Program-made: the position numbers and the translations under genes | Source of the DNA: Arion vulgaris | Taxonomy: Eukaryota > Mollusca > Gastropoda > Stylommatophora > Arionidae | DNA: 64,000 nt | Assembly: GCA_020796225.1 (NCBI GenBank) | Contig: CM036756.1 | Location: 67,701,152-67,765,151, forward strand | Reading direction: 5' to 3' | Shown here: positions 20,700-32,160 of the stretch, piece after piece | Position numbering within the stretch: position 1 is the first letter of the stretch | Layout: every line of letters begins with the position of its first letter | Notes under the pieces: generated by a model | What the model was told of the DNA's origin: nothing | The model's input: only the letters and a program-made list of their open reading frames with translations | Database searches by the model: none

Positions 20700-20815
20700 T
20701 CATTCACCACTATCTATCTATCTATCTCTACCTACCTATCATATCTCTATCTCTCTGTCTGGTCGTCCGTCCCTCCCTCCTTCCATCAATCAATCCGTCC
20801 ATCTATCTTTCAGAC
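20700..20815. repeat. Low-complexity CTAT/CTGTC/CCAT-rich tract
   Basis: Interrupted CTAT, CTAC, CCGTCC and ATCAATC short tandem motifs. The ORF across it is not gene-like. Confidence 0.8.
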
Positions 20816-20969
20816 ACATTTGTTGACTCTAACTCTGCATATCTACCTTAACTTAGCATATCTACCTCAGTCAATGTTCTTGCTCTAGACATGTCCAACA
20901 TGTATCTCCACTGCACACTCTGATGATCATCTATGTTTGAATAATAATCATTGTATAAATTACACTGAT

Positions 20970-21177
20970 TTTTTTTTCTTCCCGATCCAGAAGCACTTGA
21001 GCTTTTCAGCTCTTCGGCTCGGTGCCATGGACATCGTAACCCTTCGGTTCGGTGCCACGAACACCGTAAATCTGGGGAATCTGTGGCTTTTTCTGCCATC
21101 CCGTGGAATTGAACCCGCACACACAGAGGGATAGTCACCGTAGTCCAACGCGCTACGAACACGCAAGACAGACGGGC
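20970..21177 (-). mobile_element. SINE family C, copy 5, with 13-bp TSD
   Basis: Minus-strand full-length copy. AAATTACACTGAT flanks it at 20957-20969 and 21178-21190. Body blocks match C2 and C3 closely, suggesting fairly recent activity. Confidence 0.93.
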
Positions 21178-21547
21178 AAATTACACTGATACATACCGTT
21201 ATTCAAGAATGTTCTAGAATTTAGATTTGTTGTTTTGTTTACTACAAAACATACATTACCAAGTTAATTAACATTGACAAATTGCTGTCACAATCAACAA
21301 TCAATGGTGTGCTAAAGACGTTTTCAATCATCACAGAGTCATATAAAATAAACATTAGTGTCAAGTCCCTCCTTCATCTTGGAAAATATCCACATATATA
21401 TTCTGGCAATTTGAAGTTGTGTGTGTACAAATATTATTTAATAGAGATTTATCTAACAGGTAGGTATATATGCTGTCATACCTGGATATTTATCACAAAA
21501 AGTCGTTTTCTCTCTGGTAAATTGTAGAGGTTTTCTATTATTATTGT

Positions 21548-21705
21548 TGTAGATAGAGTTGCGATAAGCAGTGATTAGTGCGTTTGCTTTCTAGCCGAAT
21601 GATCTCGGTTCGGTCACCAGTTGGAGTACGTGTGTTTTCCCGACAGTAGCGGCTCACAGGTCGACCCAGCTTTAATTAGGTACTATAGAAGCGCTGGGAA
21701 GTAAA
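21548..21705 (+). mobile_element. SINE family J, copy 1 (tRNA-like head)
   Basis: The head AAGCAGTGATTAGTGCG, box B-like GGTTCGGTCACC and body GGTCGACCCAGCTTTAATTA are shared with 53968-54155 and partly with 45888-45995. The element ends just before SINE A copy 8. Confidence 0.6.
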
Positions 21706-21711
21706 GCTTCT

Positions 21712-21968
21712 GCTTCTTCGAACGCTTCATATCGACCACTTGTTAAACAACTCTTTGTGATTTGTATGTGATCTGAGCCTAAGAGCGATAGTACGTTGTG
21801 CCAGTTATGCGGCTACAAGTAGGTCAGCACATCCGATTTCTGCGATGCTTTTATTTACTAGGGTTACTTCCATAGTCCCCTACCTGAGTCGCCTCTTACG
21901 ACATGCCTTGTGTGTCACAGTGTTACTATTCTTTGCTCGCGTTGCGAGCCCCGGGCAACACATGGGCT
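21712..21968 (-). mobile_element. SINE family A, copy 8
   Basis: Minus-strand, near full length: CTTCTTCGAACGCTTCATAT tail side, TTTATTTACTAGGG block, and head CCCCGGGCAACACATGGGC. Confidence 0.88.
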
Positions 21969-22512
21969 GAAAGTATACGTGATGTTAATCGCTTCAACCA
22001 TCTTGTGCCGTTTGGTAAAAATAAAAATACGAACCTAACGCCGTATTTCCCAATATACCTCATGAAATCCCTATACTATTTTTTTTCTGGGCAGGAAATA
22101 AATCTCAGCGCACTTCGTATGAGATGTTGAGAACTATGGGCCTTAAATAACCCGCTGACACGAGTGGGTCATAATTCAATACAGTATATCTGACTGAATA
22201 AGGTGAATATCGAAATATATGTTGTGGTGGAAGCTGGTTTCTCCGCCTCCGGGTAGACAGACGACGACCATGGAGTATCTATGTCTGGAGTATCTATCAG
22301 TGCACCTTATACAAATAACAGCTATGTATCTATTTTAACTAGTTGGTTTTACCTATCTGTTATGTCGATCTATGGAAGATTGTTGTTAGTAGCGAGTCAA
22401 TGTTATGTGCACTGTAAAAATCAAACAGAATACAGTGTCATCGTGTGTTTGTTTCCTAATGTCTGCAAATGCAATGCCTTATGCATGTTGATGGATATAT
22501 ATATATATAGTA

Positions 22513-22815
22513 GCTTCTTCGAACCTTCCATATCGACAACCACTACTCTTTGTGATTTGTTTGTGATCCGAGCATAAGAGCGATTGTACGTTGTGCCAGC
22601 TATGTGCCTATAAGTATGACAGCACATCCAATTTCTGCGACGCTTTTTATTTACTAGAGTGGCTTCACTAGGCCCCTACATCAGTCGCCTCTTACGACAT
22701 GCCTTGTAGGTCGCAGTGTTACTATTCTTTGCTTCCTTGAGAGCCCTGACACCACACAGGTGACAGCCTATACGAAACACCGCCCGTCTGGTGCTGGGGC
22801 CCGCAAGGGAAGCAA
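22513..22815 (-). mobile_element. SINE family A, copy 9, plus a head fragment in the opposite direction
   Basis: 22513-22764 is a minus-strand family A copy. Immediately after, 22780-22815 reads CGCCCGTCTGGTGCTGGGGC then CCGCAAGGGAAGCAAA, the first ~36 bases of a plus-strand A element that stops abruptly. Confidence 0.8.
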
Positions 22816-22869
22816 AATTGAATTAATATATCTCCACTTCTTTTTTTAAATATTCTTCTTCTTCTTCAC

Positions 22870-23235
22870 TCTTCGCCCCTAGGGAAACATAGGTCCGCAA
22901 CCAAGGCCTTCCAAGACCATCTTTTCCAGATATCTCCACTCTCTCCCCATTCTCTTGCATTCCGTCTCCAATTCGCGTCTCCAGATGTTCCTGGGTCTTC
23001 CGCTACCTCTATTGTCTTGGGGGTTCCATCGGAGAGCCTGTCTTGTGATGCTGTTAGAGGGCTTACGCAGTGTGTCCCCTATCCATAGCCACCTTCTGCT
23101 CCTTATCTCTTGTTCCACCTGTCGTTGTCCTGTTCTATCCCAGAGTTCCCTGTTTGTAGTCCTGCCATACCATCGCAGGTGGAGTATCCTGCTCAGGCAT
23201 CTATTGATGAATGTCTGCAACATGTTGGTGTTCCC
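22870..23235 (-). mobile_element. LINE fragment: ORF2 C-terminus, open frame
   Basis: Minus-strand open frame of 114 residues: RCLSRILHLRWYGRTTNREL, RSRRWLWIGDTLRKPSNSI, ALRWNPQDNRGSGRPRNIWR, ELETECKRMG. This is the post-RT C-terminus of a CR1/RTE-like LINE. It is followed at 23323 by SINE B. Confidence 0.88.
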
Positions 23236-23322
23236 CTTAGTTGTGTTCTCCGTGTCCCTGGCACCATATATAAGGGCATCCTTGACATTTGAATTAAATA
23301 TCGTTATCTTAGTTTTATTCTT

Positions 23323-23581
23323 CTTCTACGCCCGAGTGGTTACCGGGTCCCAAATTTGGGGTGTAAAGAATAGAACCACTGTTACCTGCCACTCATGTCG
23401 TAAGAGGCGACTAAGGGGGTTTGGATGAAATCGGATGCACATGTCCTAAGCGTGTAGGAGTCTATGCGTTTAGGGGCCAACTAAACCAATGTGTAACGTA
23501 TACAAGTTCTTGACAAAGATCAAACATATCACAAAGAGTGATTAAAATTGGTCGTAAAGAACGAACGCAAAGAAGAAGAAG
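23323..23581 (+). mobile_element. SINE family B, copy 4, with 13-bp TSD
   Basis: Plus-strand full-length copy. TAGTTTTATTCTT flanks it at 23310-23322 and 23582-23594. A few extra bases (CTTCTA) precede the CGCCCGAGTGG head. Confidence 0.93.
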
Positions 23582-23599
23582 TAGTTTTATTCTTGATTT

Positions 23600-24290
23600 T
23601 TTTTTTTTTTAAATTAAAAAAATATCTTTCCCTTTTTAAAAATGTTGTTTTATTTATTTATTCATGTTTTCACCGCTAAGAACAATAGATAAATACAAAT
23701 AATAAAATAGAAAGCTAGTTTCACGCATACGGTAATAAAACTGTTGGGAGTCTGTGTGCACAGTGGTACCTTAATTCTAGTTACATAGCCGTAGGTGATG
23801 GCACCATTCTTTTCATGGATTCAGTCACCCAGCTGAAAATCGATATCCTGAGTTGAATGAGAAATCAAAATCTCCCCCGAAGCTAAAGTGCAAGTACTTT
23901 GTCGCTGACAATTAAAGTTAGCTGAAAGAGACGAAGTTATCTGAAATCGTTGACCACGACACTGGACAACACCCTGGTAACAGTGTGACGACAAAAGAAG
24001 AAATAGACGGAGCACATGTTTGGTCGCACTGAACTTGGATAGAAATGAAATCTGGTTGTAGTGATGGTATCCACTGTACGATGTCACGTTTATTTATTTA
24101 TTATAACAGTACAGATGTACTTTCACCAAGGAATAAACATACAGACCAGACACATAATACTATTGATGTTTTTACAGATACAATCGTGTGTGTATGTTTG
24201 CCTCTTTCAGGACATTGTACTGATGGAAAACAGATGTCTGACCATCCAGGCTTATATTCTTATCATAGAGTGATATAAATAAAATGGGGC
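23600..24290. other. Intron 1 sequence, nothing recognised
   Basis: A poly-T/poly-A-rich start, then about 600 bases without a recognised family. A minus-strand frame (24087-23821) with several Cys and aromatic residues is open for 88 codons but matches nothing I recognise. Confidence 0.4.
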
Positions 24291-24293
24291 GAA

Positions 24294-24529
24294 TCGCCCG
24301 AGTGGTTACCGGGGCCCAAATTTGGGGTGTAAAGAATAGAACCACTGTTACCTGCCACGCATGTCGTAAGAAGCGACTAAGGAGGTTTGACTGAAATCAC
24401 ATGCACGTGTCCTAAACGTGTAGAAGTCTACACGTCTAGGGGCCTACCAAACCAATGTGCAACGTATACACGTTCTTGTCAAAGATCAAACATATCACAA
24501 AGAGTGATTAAAATTGGTCGTAAAGAAGA
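24294..24529 (+). mobile_element. SINE family B, copy 5
   Basis: Plus-strand, head CGCCCGAGTGGTTACCGGGG to tail GTCGTAAAGAAGAAG (the GAACGAACGC segment just before the GAA tail is lost). Flanks AAATGGGGCGAA and AAATGGCGAA look like an imperfect target duplication. Confidence 0.88.
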
Positions 24530-24539
24530 AGAAATGGCG

Positions 24540-25715
24540 AAAATGTTACTACTTTGGCAAGATTTGATCGAAATTATTTAGAAATTCGGTCATGCAGCGT
24601 CTTTACAGTTGCTATTTTTTTTTAAAATGTTGAACTGCCTAGTTTTTTGTAAGGTATTTCCCAGATCAAATCTATTGGAGCGTGACGCAAGCACTGAACC
24701 TCACCGCCACGCGGTTCCAGCACAGAAATTAATGAACGTAACAGCAAAGAACGGGGCACGTATAGAACAACCATATGGGTAACTGATCAAAGATATTTAT
24801 GTACACAAAAATAAATGGAATTACAAAAACAGAACACTTACATCTGCCTAGTGTCTGTGTGTACGTGTAAAACGTTTTATTTACCTTCTCCGAGATTTAA
24901 GTACAATAGTTGCTGGCAGAGCAGACTGTTAGTTAAGTTTCAGACCGGTAGTTGTGTTTTGTAGGAAGATGAGGGGTAGGAGGGAAGAGAATGAATAATA
25001 CAGCTGTTATTCTGTCAATCCCTCGTTCCTTGAGTAAGAGAAGAGTCAGAGTTGGCGACCGGCCAGGCCACTGACAAGTTTGGATAAGCCTGAAGGATTC
25101 ATTTTCCAGTGTTTGACATTCCTGCAGGGGTAGCCCCCACCGGCCCGCCAAACAAGCCTGAAGGTCACGTGTAGGCCGGAAAGTTCAACCGACAGTTTCA
25201 TTGTTTGAGCGACGGGTCCTGTCGTCTGCCGTGTTGTGTGAGATCACACCTAACTCTCCCAGTGGTGGTAGTAGTAAGACAGTACACCATCCTCCTCTCT
25301 AGCATTTCTGAAGACGTCAATTCCCACCAGGAAATATTGCGGTTTTGTTTACTACTAGTCCTAACGGTTTGCAAAAAGGTACTTCCAGATTTGAGTTGAT
25401 GACTAGTTTGTTGGTGGTACCTTTGTGTGCATGACACGTTTTTTTAATATTATCATAGTGATAGTGACTGATAGTCACTATACTTTACGAGTATATACCT
25501 CATTAATAAAACATAATCTTGTTGCTATTCTGGGAACAGGTTAAATACACAATTTTAGACAAGTGTTTAATATTGACTAGATTATATATGTACTTTATTT
25601 ATTATCTGTGTATATATAAATTGTGTGGTCAGGTATGTATGTATAGATACATACCAATAGACAATAGGTATGTATGCATATATCTTATATGAATATCAGT
25701 ATATATTTCTTGTGC
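24540..25715. other. Intron 1 sequence, nothing recognised
   Basis: About 1.2 kb of apparently unique sequence. Short open frames on both strands around 24933-25437 show no domain or codon pattern suggesting a gene. Confidence 0.4.
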
Positions 25716-25719
25716 CATG

Positions 25720-26130
25720 GATAACAGTTGTGTAGTAGTAATGGTGTTTTATTATATATGACAATCATGATCCACTCAATTTGTGTAGTAGTAGTAATCC
25801 AATTTTATTGTATATCATATAGTACGGGAATCATAATACCACTCAATCTGTGTAGTAGTAATAATAATGGTATCTTGTTGTATATGACAATCATGATTTC
25901 ACTCAATCTGTGTAGTAGTAGTAAAGACATTTTATTGTATGTCATGTGAGCGTCATAATACCACTCAAGTCTGTAGTAGTATTGGCATCTTATTGGAGTG
26001 TTATCTTAGACACACTTCCTATATGGTATATGGGAATCATAAAACCACATGGCATTTTATCATTCATATATGGTAATCATACCGTTCAATGTGTATAGTA
26101 GTAATGGAATCTTATCGTAAATATATATAT
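25720..26130. repeat. Degenerate ~65-70-bp tandem repeat
   Basis: About six diverged units containing TGTGTAGTAGTAATGG, TTTTATTGTATAT and AATCATGATACCACTCAAT. The string GGAGTGTTATCTTAGACACA at 25994 recurs at 26292, outside the array. Confidence 0.8.
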
Positions 26131-26895
26131 ATATATATCATGGAATCATGAAAACACACTATCCAAGTCGACTAAACTGTTTGGTAGTGTGTGTAACAAC
26201 AGTAGCCGGTGTTATGTTAGCTAAGCTGTTGATGTTAAATGTATTAAGTTAGCGTCTATGTTTATCAGTTACTCTCCCCCTGCCCAACGCACTGGAGTGT
26301 TATCTTAGACACACTTCCTGCAGTACTCGGACACGTGTTTGAATTCGTTTTTCCCTCTACCATTTCGTTATATTTAAAAATCAAAGACGTATTCAGGACT
26401 ATTATTAGTACGATATAATCCACGTGTGCCACTATTTTAATATTGCTTTTTTTAGTGTACCAGTTACCATGTGTTTTCTTGTTGCACCACGTTTCTATTC
26501 AAACCGTCTTGTTATTTGTTCATGGTTAACCGGTTAGTTAAGTGCAGCTAGATTAAAGAATGTGCCAAGCAGACGTTTTGTATAACCCTATGGGACACTT
26601 CTGAGCGGAATAATGGAAAGAGGAACATTCCAGTAGCGTTATTTGAATATGATGTCTGCCTGACCTAGTTCCTTGTGTGTAAAAACCAGATTCAAGATAA
26701 CATGATCAAGTGCCAACATTCAAGTTGATACAGTCAGTGGTAAAAAGTTGTATTTGACAAAGCATGGTATGACTATGATTAACGCAGCAGGTTGTAATGG
26801 GACCCAGGCCATCACACATGTGTAACTAAACATGTTATATAACAGTATGATGCGAATGAAGTACATTTTTTTTAAATTTCACTATGCTAAATATT

Positions 26896-27402
26896 TCTTC
26901 TTCTGTGCGTTCGTTCTTTACGACCAATTTTAAACACTCTGTGAAATGTTTTTTTTTTTTTTTTCCTTTCGTCCGCTTTCAACTCAGACGAAGTTTCATC
27001 TCTGAAACTGATTTTTGCGTGAAAATCTGTTTTTCCAATTTCTTACAATGGCAGCAGCGTGCACATTGTAAATTACTTTACACTGGCAGCCGTGTGCTCA
27101 ATGTACTCGTAATTAGTATTCCTCGCCATACAGGCAGATTTTCTCCGACTTCAGAGGTACTCACGTTATCGTCCTGAGTAAGACCAGGGGACTTGAACAA
27201 ATGGCGGACAGTAGGTTCGAACCCGAGCTATGAGGCGTCTCACAGCTAGCAGGCCGAGCTACTATCAACTACTCTAGGCAGTCCCCAAGTGAAATGTTTG
27301 ATCTTTGCCAAGAACGTGTATACGTTGCACATTGGTTTGTAGGCCCATAAACGTATAGACTTCTACACGCTTAGGACACATATGCATCCGATTTCAGCCA
27401 AA
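26896..27402 (-). mobile_element. SINE family B, copy 6, split by a family D insertion
   Basis: The B tail side (26896-26950) and the B body (27300-27402) are separated by a complete D element. GTGAAATGTTT is duplicated on both sides (26941-26951 and 27289-27299). The B head is missing and replaced by family A head sequence at 27420. Confidence 0.88.
26951..27288 (-). mobile_element. SINE family D, copy 2, nested in SINE B
   Basis: Minus-strand full-length D, from poly-T to the tRNA-like head ending CTCTAGGCAGTCCCC. Box B complement GGTTCGAACCCGAG is present. An 11-bp TSD within B shows that D jumped after this B copy was fixed. Confidence 0.93.
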
Positions 27403-27419
27403 GGGTAAAGATATGATTT

Positions 27420-27552
27420 CGCCTGTGTGTTGCCAGGGCTCACACGGGGAGCAAAGAATAGCAACACTGCGACCCACAAGGCCATATCGCAAGAGGGGGT
27501 TACGGTGGGGTTTAGCGTAGAGCTGGCTACCCCATCCAGTAGAAAATGTTAG
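27420..27552 (+). mobile_element. SINE family A, copy 10 (5' half)
   Basis: Head CGCCTGTGTGTTGCCAGGGC, GCAAAGAATAGCAACACTGC, and a diverged GAGCTGGCTACCCCATCCAG block. The 3' half is missing. Confidence 0.7.
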
Positions 27553-27594
27553 CCACAAAATCCAACCAAACATGAACAAGTCACATAAGAATAA

Positions 27595-27715
27595 AATAAT
27601 AATTACATGGAGACGGGATTTGAAAGGTAGAGATCAACAGTATAAAAAAGAGCTAGAGATAGGAAGACTTGGCATGAATTGGTTGAGGGCCTATGCCCCA
27701 ATCCGGGTTAAAAGG
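27595..27715 (+). mobile_element. LINE 3'-end fragment
   Basis: TGGAGACGGGATTTGAAAGG, AAGACTTGGCATGAATTGG and GCCTATGCCCCAATCCGG match 40135-40265. The reading TWRRDLEAEIN...WEDLAWVG is an ORF2 terminus of an RTE-like element. An (AT)n tract follows. Confidence 0.7.
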
Positions 27716-28119
27716 GCAGAGATATATATATATATATGATTCTATGTACACTTTAACGGTACGGATACAATGGCAGGTTACAAATAAGGTTAAATTATGA
27801 GGATCATATAACACATTATTGCTTCAATATATGCCAGACACGCACACCATTCCAAGTTGCCATGTAGAAATTGATAATTTTAAACCGACACTACAATCTT
27901 CACAGGTTGACATCTGCTAGTGTTGTACGTAAGAGGGGAAAAAAGATAGGGTTGGTGGAGGAAGGTAAACGTTTTGGGGGAAATCATGACCAAACACCTA
28001 CATGCTAATTATCACTAGTCAAACAGTTCCCCACCGTGAACGTTTAAACTGACTCATGTATACATGTATACATAATCAGGTCAGGTCAACAACGAATGCT
28101 AGAAAAATGTCGGTAAAAC

Positions 28120-28660
28120 TTTTCAAAGCAATTGCACTCGTGTAACAAGATTGCTATTAGCAACAGGTAAATTATCTAGAATCTGTAGAGAGGAAACTAA
28201 TGCCTTGAAAATTACAGTAGAAACTCTTAATACTGAAAGAGAAAAGAGCATGAGACAGACCAGAAATGTTAAGAATGCACTATCAGTAGATGCAGTACCA
28301 AGTAGTTGTACCAATTAATGCAGAACTAACCAACCTTTGTTATGTCGCAGCCCCCTGTAACATTAGGCCAAATAGCTTAGCCGACATATATGCCGAAAGA
28401 TATTATAAATTCCTTAAGGGAGAGAGAGCGTGTACATGATTCACGTAATAGCGGTGAATCCACAACACTAACCAGACTGCAAGAACTCAAAGTTAAGTGT
28501 GGTGTAGCTCGACAAGAACGCTATGCTGGCAGACAAAGAAGAATTGTAAACCAACAAAGAACTGGTGTCGTAAGTCGCCACACGCTGATGGACATACTGA
28601 GGGAGAGATCGGAGCACTTATGGACTAATTTGTTCGACGTGCAGTGATGGTGATCCGACG
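28120..28660 (+). pseudogene. Coding-like remnant of unknown origin
   Basis: Two open stretches look protein-like: about 28132-28315 (Lys/Glu/Thr-rich, ending in a stop) and 28390-28647 (MPKDIINSLRERERVHDSRN, later RQRRIVNQQRTGVVSRH). No start context, splice sites or known domain were recognised. A transposon remnant is the simplest reading, since dispersed repeat K follows at 28733. Confidence 0.3.
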
Positions 28661-28732
28661 ACTAAACTAAACTAAATATGCCGAATAAGCTTAGCCGACA
28701 AATTGGAAAATTTCTGTTGTGCTAGGTTTTTG

Positions 28733-28994
28733 TATATGTTTGATAGAACACTACTCTTTTTTTTTGCAATTTTTCTCAATTCTATGCGTTCATTGTTATT
28801 TATAGATGAAAAATGTTAATAATACTGATACTCCTTAGCTTTAAACTGAACTTGTAACATAATATAACCTTGATTTAGCATCTTGTGTTGTTTTTCAAAT
28901 GAATTAGTCTATTTACAACACTTGGATGCCAGGATCAGGCGACAGATGGGGTCATATATTTCCTAGAATTTTACCTGAGCCCGCCGGCCGTATG
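28733..28994 (+). repeat. Dispersed repeat K, copy 1
   Basis: About 260 bases shared with 47864-48113: ATATGTTTGATAGAACACT, AACTGAACTTG, CATAATATAACCTTGATTTA and an end at CCGCCGGCCGTATG. Divergence is moderate, and no coding capacity or tRNA-like head is seen. Confidence 0.75.
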
Positions 28995-29517
28995 TTTATC
29001 GGAAGCCACGTTTATGTATGGCGATTAAAGCCGAGACAAGCTGCATTCAACCTAAGGACGAGCCTTTTATTGGTTATATCAGAGCATGCATGCCAACAAA
29101 CATGAAAGTTAAGAACTCCTTTCGGAGAACCGAAGTATATAAGTTAGTTCTAAGAATTACTAACCGACCTAAGAAAAACGACATTTTATTAAGCCAACAG
29201 TTTAAAAGAGATGATATAGTGAATCCAGGGGTTGCTCTCTGTGGCGTTGATGTATGCTGATATCTGCAAGCTCAAATGGTGTTCTATTAGCGTCCTACGT
29301 GGAACTATCTGTATATTTTCCAGTGATCCCTGATCTCAGGGTAGACCAGATCGAGTATCTAGTATTATCGTAGTCAGACGATTAATTTCTACCAAATCTC
29401 ATTATGAATATAGAGATTATATTGAAACCATTTCTATGGGAAAGAGGTTATATGGGAATTTGTATGCGAGAGACATGAGCAAAGACAAAATAAGAACATT
29501 GTTTATGATTTCTGTGT
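28995..29517. other. Intron 1 sequence with a short open frame
   Basis: The + frame 29018-29260 (80 codons, Lys/Arg-rich) lies directly after repeat K. It may belong to the same decayed element as 28120-28660, but nothing identifies it. Confidence 0.35.
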
Positions 29518-30410
29518 ATGTGAATACAAATTAAAACACATATTAACGTATGTTGGTACAAATTAATGCATTTTCGTGAGTGTGGATACAAATTAAAACA
29601 CATATTAACGTATGTTGGTACAAATTAATGCATTTTCGTGAGTGTGGATACAAATTAAAACACATATTAACGTATGTTGGTACAAATTAATGCATTTTCG
29701 TGAGTGTGGATACAAATTAAAACACATATTAACGTATGTTGGTACAAATTAATGCATTTTCGTGAGTGTGGATACAAATTAAAACACATATTAACGTATG
29801 TTGGTACAAATTAATGCATTTTCGTGAGTGTGGATACAAATTAAAACACATATTAACGTATGTTGGTACAAATTAATGCATTTTTGTGAGTGTGGATACA
29901 AATTAAAACACATATTAACGTATGTTGGTACAAATTAATGCATTTTCGTGAGTGTGGATACAAATTAAAACACATATTAACGTATGTTGGTACAAATTAA
30001 TGCATTTTCGTGAGTGTGGATACAAATTAAAACACATATTAACGTATGTTGGTACAAATTAATGCATTTTTGTGAGTGTGGATACAAATTAAAACACATA
30101 TTAACGTATGTTGGTACAAATTAATGCATTTTCGTGAGTGTGGATACAAATTAAAACACATATTAACGTATGTTGGTACAAATTAATGCATTTTCGTGAG
30201 TGTGGATACAAATTAAAACACATATTAACGTATGTTGGTACAAATTAATGCATTTTCGTGAGTGTGGATACAAATTAAAACACATATTAACGTATGTTGG
30301 TACAAATTAATGCATTTTTGTGAGTGTGGATACAAATTAAAACACATATTAACGTATGTTGGTACAAATTAATGCATTTTCGTGAGTGTGGATACAAATT
30401 AAAACATGTG
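29518..30410. repeat. 62-bp satellite array, 14 units
   Basis: Highly uniform 62-bp unit (GTGTGGATACAAATTAAAAC, ACATATTAACGTATGTTGGT, ACAAATTAATGCATTTTCGT, GA). Fourteen unit ends were counted from 29579 at exact 62-base steps. Units 6, 9 and 13 carry TTTTTGTGA instead of TTTTCGTGA. The near identity implies recent amplification. Confidence 0.97.
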
Positions 30411-30557
30411 CTGTAGCTTTTTTGCGTTCGCCCTCAATGAATTCAGTCGTAGTCCGGGCGACTTGTATGTCGATTCTGACAGATTTTTGCGTGAAAGCCT
30501 GCTTTCCGTAGTGTACCCCCGCCATACATGCGTGCCTTATCCGACTGTATGGTGTGG
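30411..30557 (-). mobile_element. Short SINE family E, copy 4, inside the satellite
   Basis: Minus-strand E element (GCGTTCGCCCTCAATGAATT, TTTTTGCGTGAAAGCCTGC, CCCCCGCCATACATGC). Satellite-like AAATTAATGCATTTTGACGG resumes right after it at 30560, so it lies within the former end of the array. Confidence 0.75.
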
Positions 30558-30706
30558 CTAAATTAATGCATTTTGACGGGCTTTTGTCTACACAAGTTTC
30601 ATTATTTGTGTCTAAGTTGATACAAATGAATATAGATGTATATGAAGGATGTATATGTAAATAAAAACATATGTTTGGTATGTGCGTTGATTAACCCTTA
30701 CACTCA

Positions 30707-31064
30707 TCACTTTGGTTATTACTGAAGTAAAAGTTTCGACCATACGTGACTATCAAAACAAATGTGCAGCTATTTTGTTGTGTATCAGGAATTTTTGTCA
30801 TTTATTTTATTTACCGCCCGAGTGCATTTGTATTGCAATGTGTACTGATTTAGCCAGTAGACTGACTTTGCGTCATTTTAACAGCGAACTAGTATATTGG
30901 CTTAGAGAGGCGAATGTGTTAAAGCAAACGTAGTGTAGTGTAGTGTGTATGTGAAGTATTTTGAATATTGAATTCACTTTGGTTATTACTGAAGTAAAAG
31001 TTTCGACCATACGTGACTATCAAAACAAATGTGCAGCTATTTTGTTGTGTATCAGGAATTTTTT
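30707..31064. repeat. Direct duplication of a ~90-bp segment
   Basis: CACTTTGGTTATTACTGAAG through GTATCAGGAATTTTT occurs at about 30707-30796 and again at about 30974-31064, nearly identical. The second copy ends at the junction with a LINE fragment. Confidence 0.85.
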
Positions 31065-31150
31065 TTATCCTTCCTCTTCTTCCCCTTAAACTTCCAACGG
31101 ATCACCGGTCTTCAGCAAACTTCTTCCAGCCGTTCCTCTTTCTTGCTATG
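31065..31150 (-). mobile_element. LINE fragment, extreme 3' coding end
   Basis: CTTCCAACGGATCACCGGTC and TCAGCAAACTTCTTCCAGCC resemble 12060-12110. The minus strand reads WKKFAED-like residues. Confidence 0.55.
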
Positions 31151-31660
31151 CATTTCGATATGATGCTTTTTATCCATTACAAATAGATAGCATACATTCC
31201 TGTCGAGAGTGTTTTAAGAATCTGAGTGTTTTAAAAATCACTTCTCGTGAACAGAAAACGTAACTATAAGGTGTATACGTGAGAATAAGAGTAATAATAC
31301 AGTTTGTATGAGAGAAGGTAAACAGGTATATGTATATGTTAAAGGTAAAATGCAGTGAAGATAAATCAAACGTCCTGACCCTGATGTGAAATACCTGAGC
31401 TGTTAAGTGTAAACGCCACATGTGCTATTTTTTTCTTCAACCTTTATCTTTCTAGTTATCTTTCAAGATAAGTTGGTACACATCCTGTTTTGAAAACTTA
31501 ACGTGATTGCTAAATCCTCCTACTCTTGTCTGTGTGTTCTATTCGTGGGAACAAGTAACAAATGAGTAATAGAGGGATATGTCAGCAAGCATGTTGTTTC
31601 AACGTATGACTTAATGCGGTTAAACTGTATGATTCTACACTGGAAATACATATTTGTATG

Positions 31661-31820
31661 TATAGTTGGATATAGAATAACAATACGTACGTGTTGTGTA
31701 TATAGTTGGATATAGAATAACAATACGTACGTGTTGTGTATATAATTGGATATAGAATAACAATACGTACGTGTTGTGTATATAGTTGGATATAGAATAA
31801 CAATACGTACGTGTTTTATA
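31661..31820. repeat. 40-bp minisatellite, four units
   Basis: Exact 40-base period: TATAGTTGGATATAGAATAA then CAATACGTACGTGTTGTGTA, starting at 31661, 31701, 31741 and 31781. Confidence 0.95.
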
Positions 31821-31879
31821 TATTCAATGATGTATATTTATAATCAGTTATGTATTTTTTGATAATTTGTATTATATGA

Positions 31880-32160
31880 TGTGTGTTTGTTTATATTTGG
31901 TGGTATACTTTTGTTTATATTTTTTTGGGATACTTTTGTTTATATTTTTTTGGGTATATTTTTGTTTATATTTGGTGGTATACTTTTGTTTATATTTGGT
32001 GGTACACTTTTGTTTATATTTGGTGGTATACTTTTGTTTATATTTTTTGGGTATTTTTTTGTTTATATTTGGTGGTATACTTTGTTTATATTTGGTGGTA
32101 CACTTTTGTTTATATTGGTGGTATATTTTTGTTTATATTCAGTGTTTCGTTTTTATTAAG
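31880..32160. repeat. 24-bp T-rich minisatellite
   Basis: About 11 variable units of TTTATATTTGGTGGTATACT then TTTG. All three forward frames are open with FVYIWW/FIFGGIL-type repeats, which is a composition effect. Confidence 0.95.

Noticed and set aside
23821..24087. Minus-strand 88-codon frame with Cys and aromatic residues
   Set aside because: No recognisable domain, start context or neighbouring exon; open length is within chance for the composition.
29518..30410. Regular repeat array that might suggest CRISPR
   Set aside because: The whole 62-bp unit is repeated with no variable spacers, and the setting is an animal intron.
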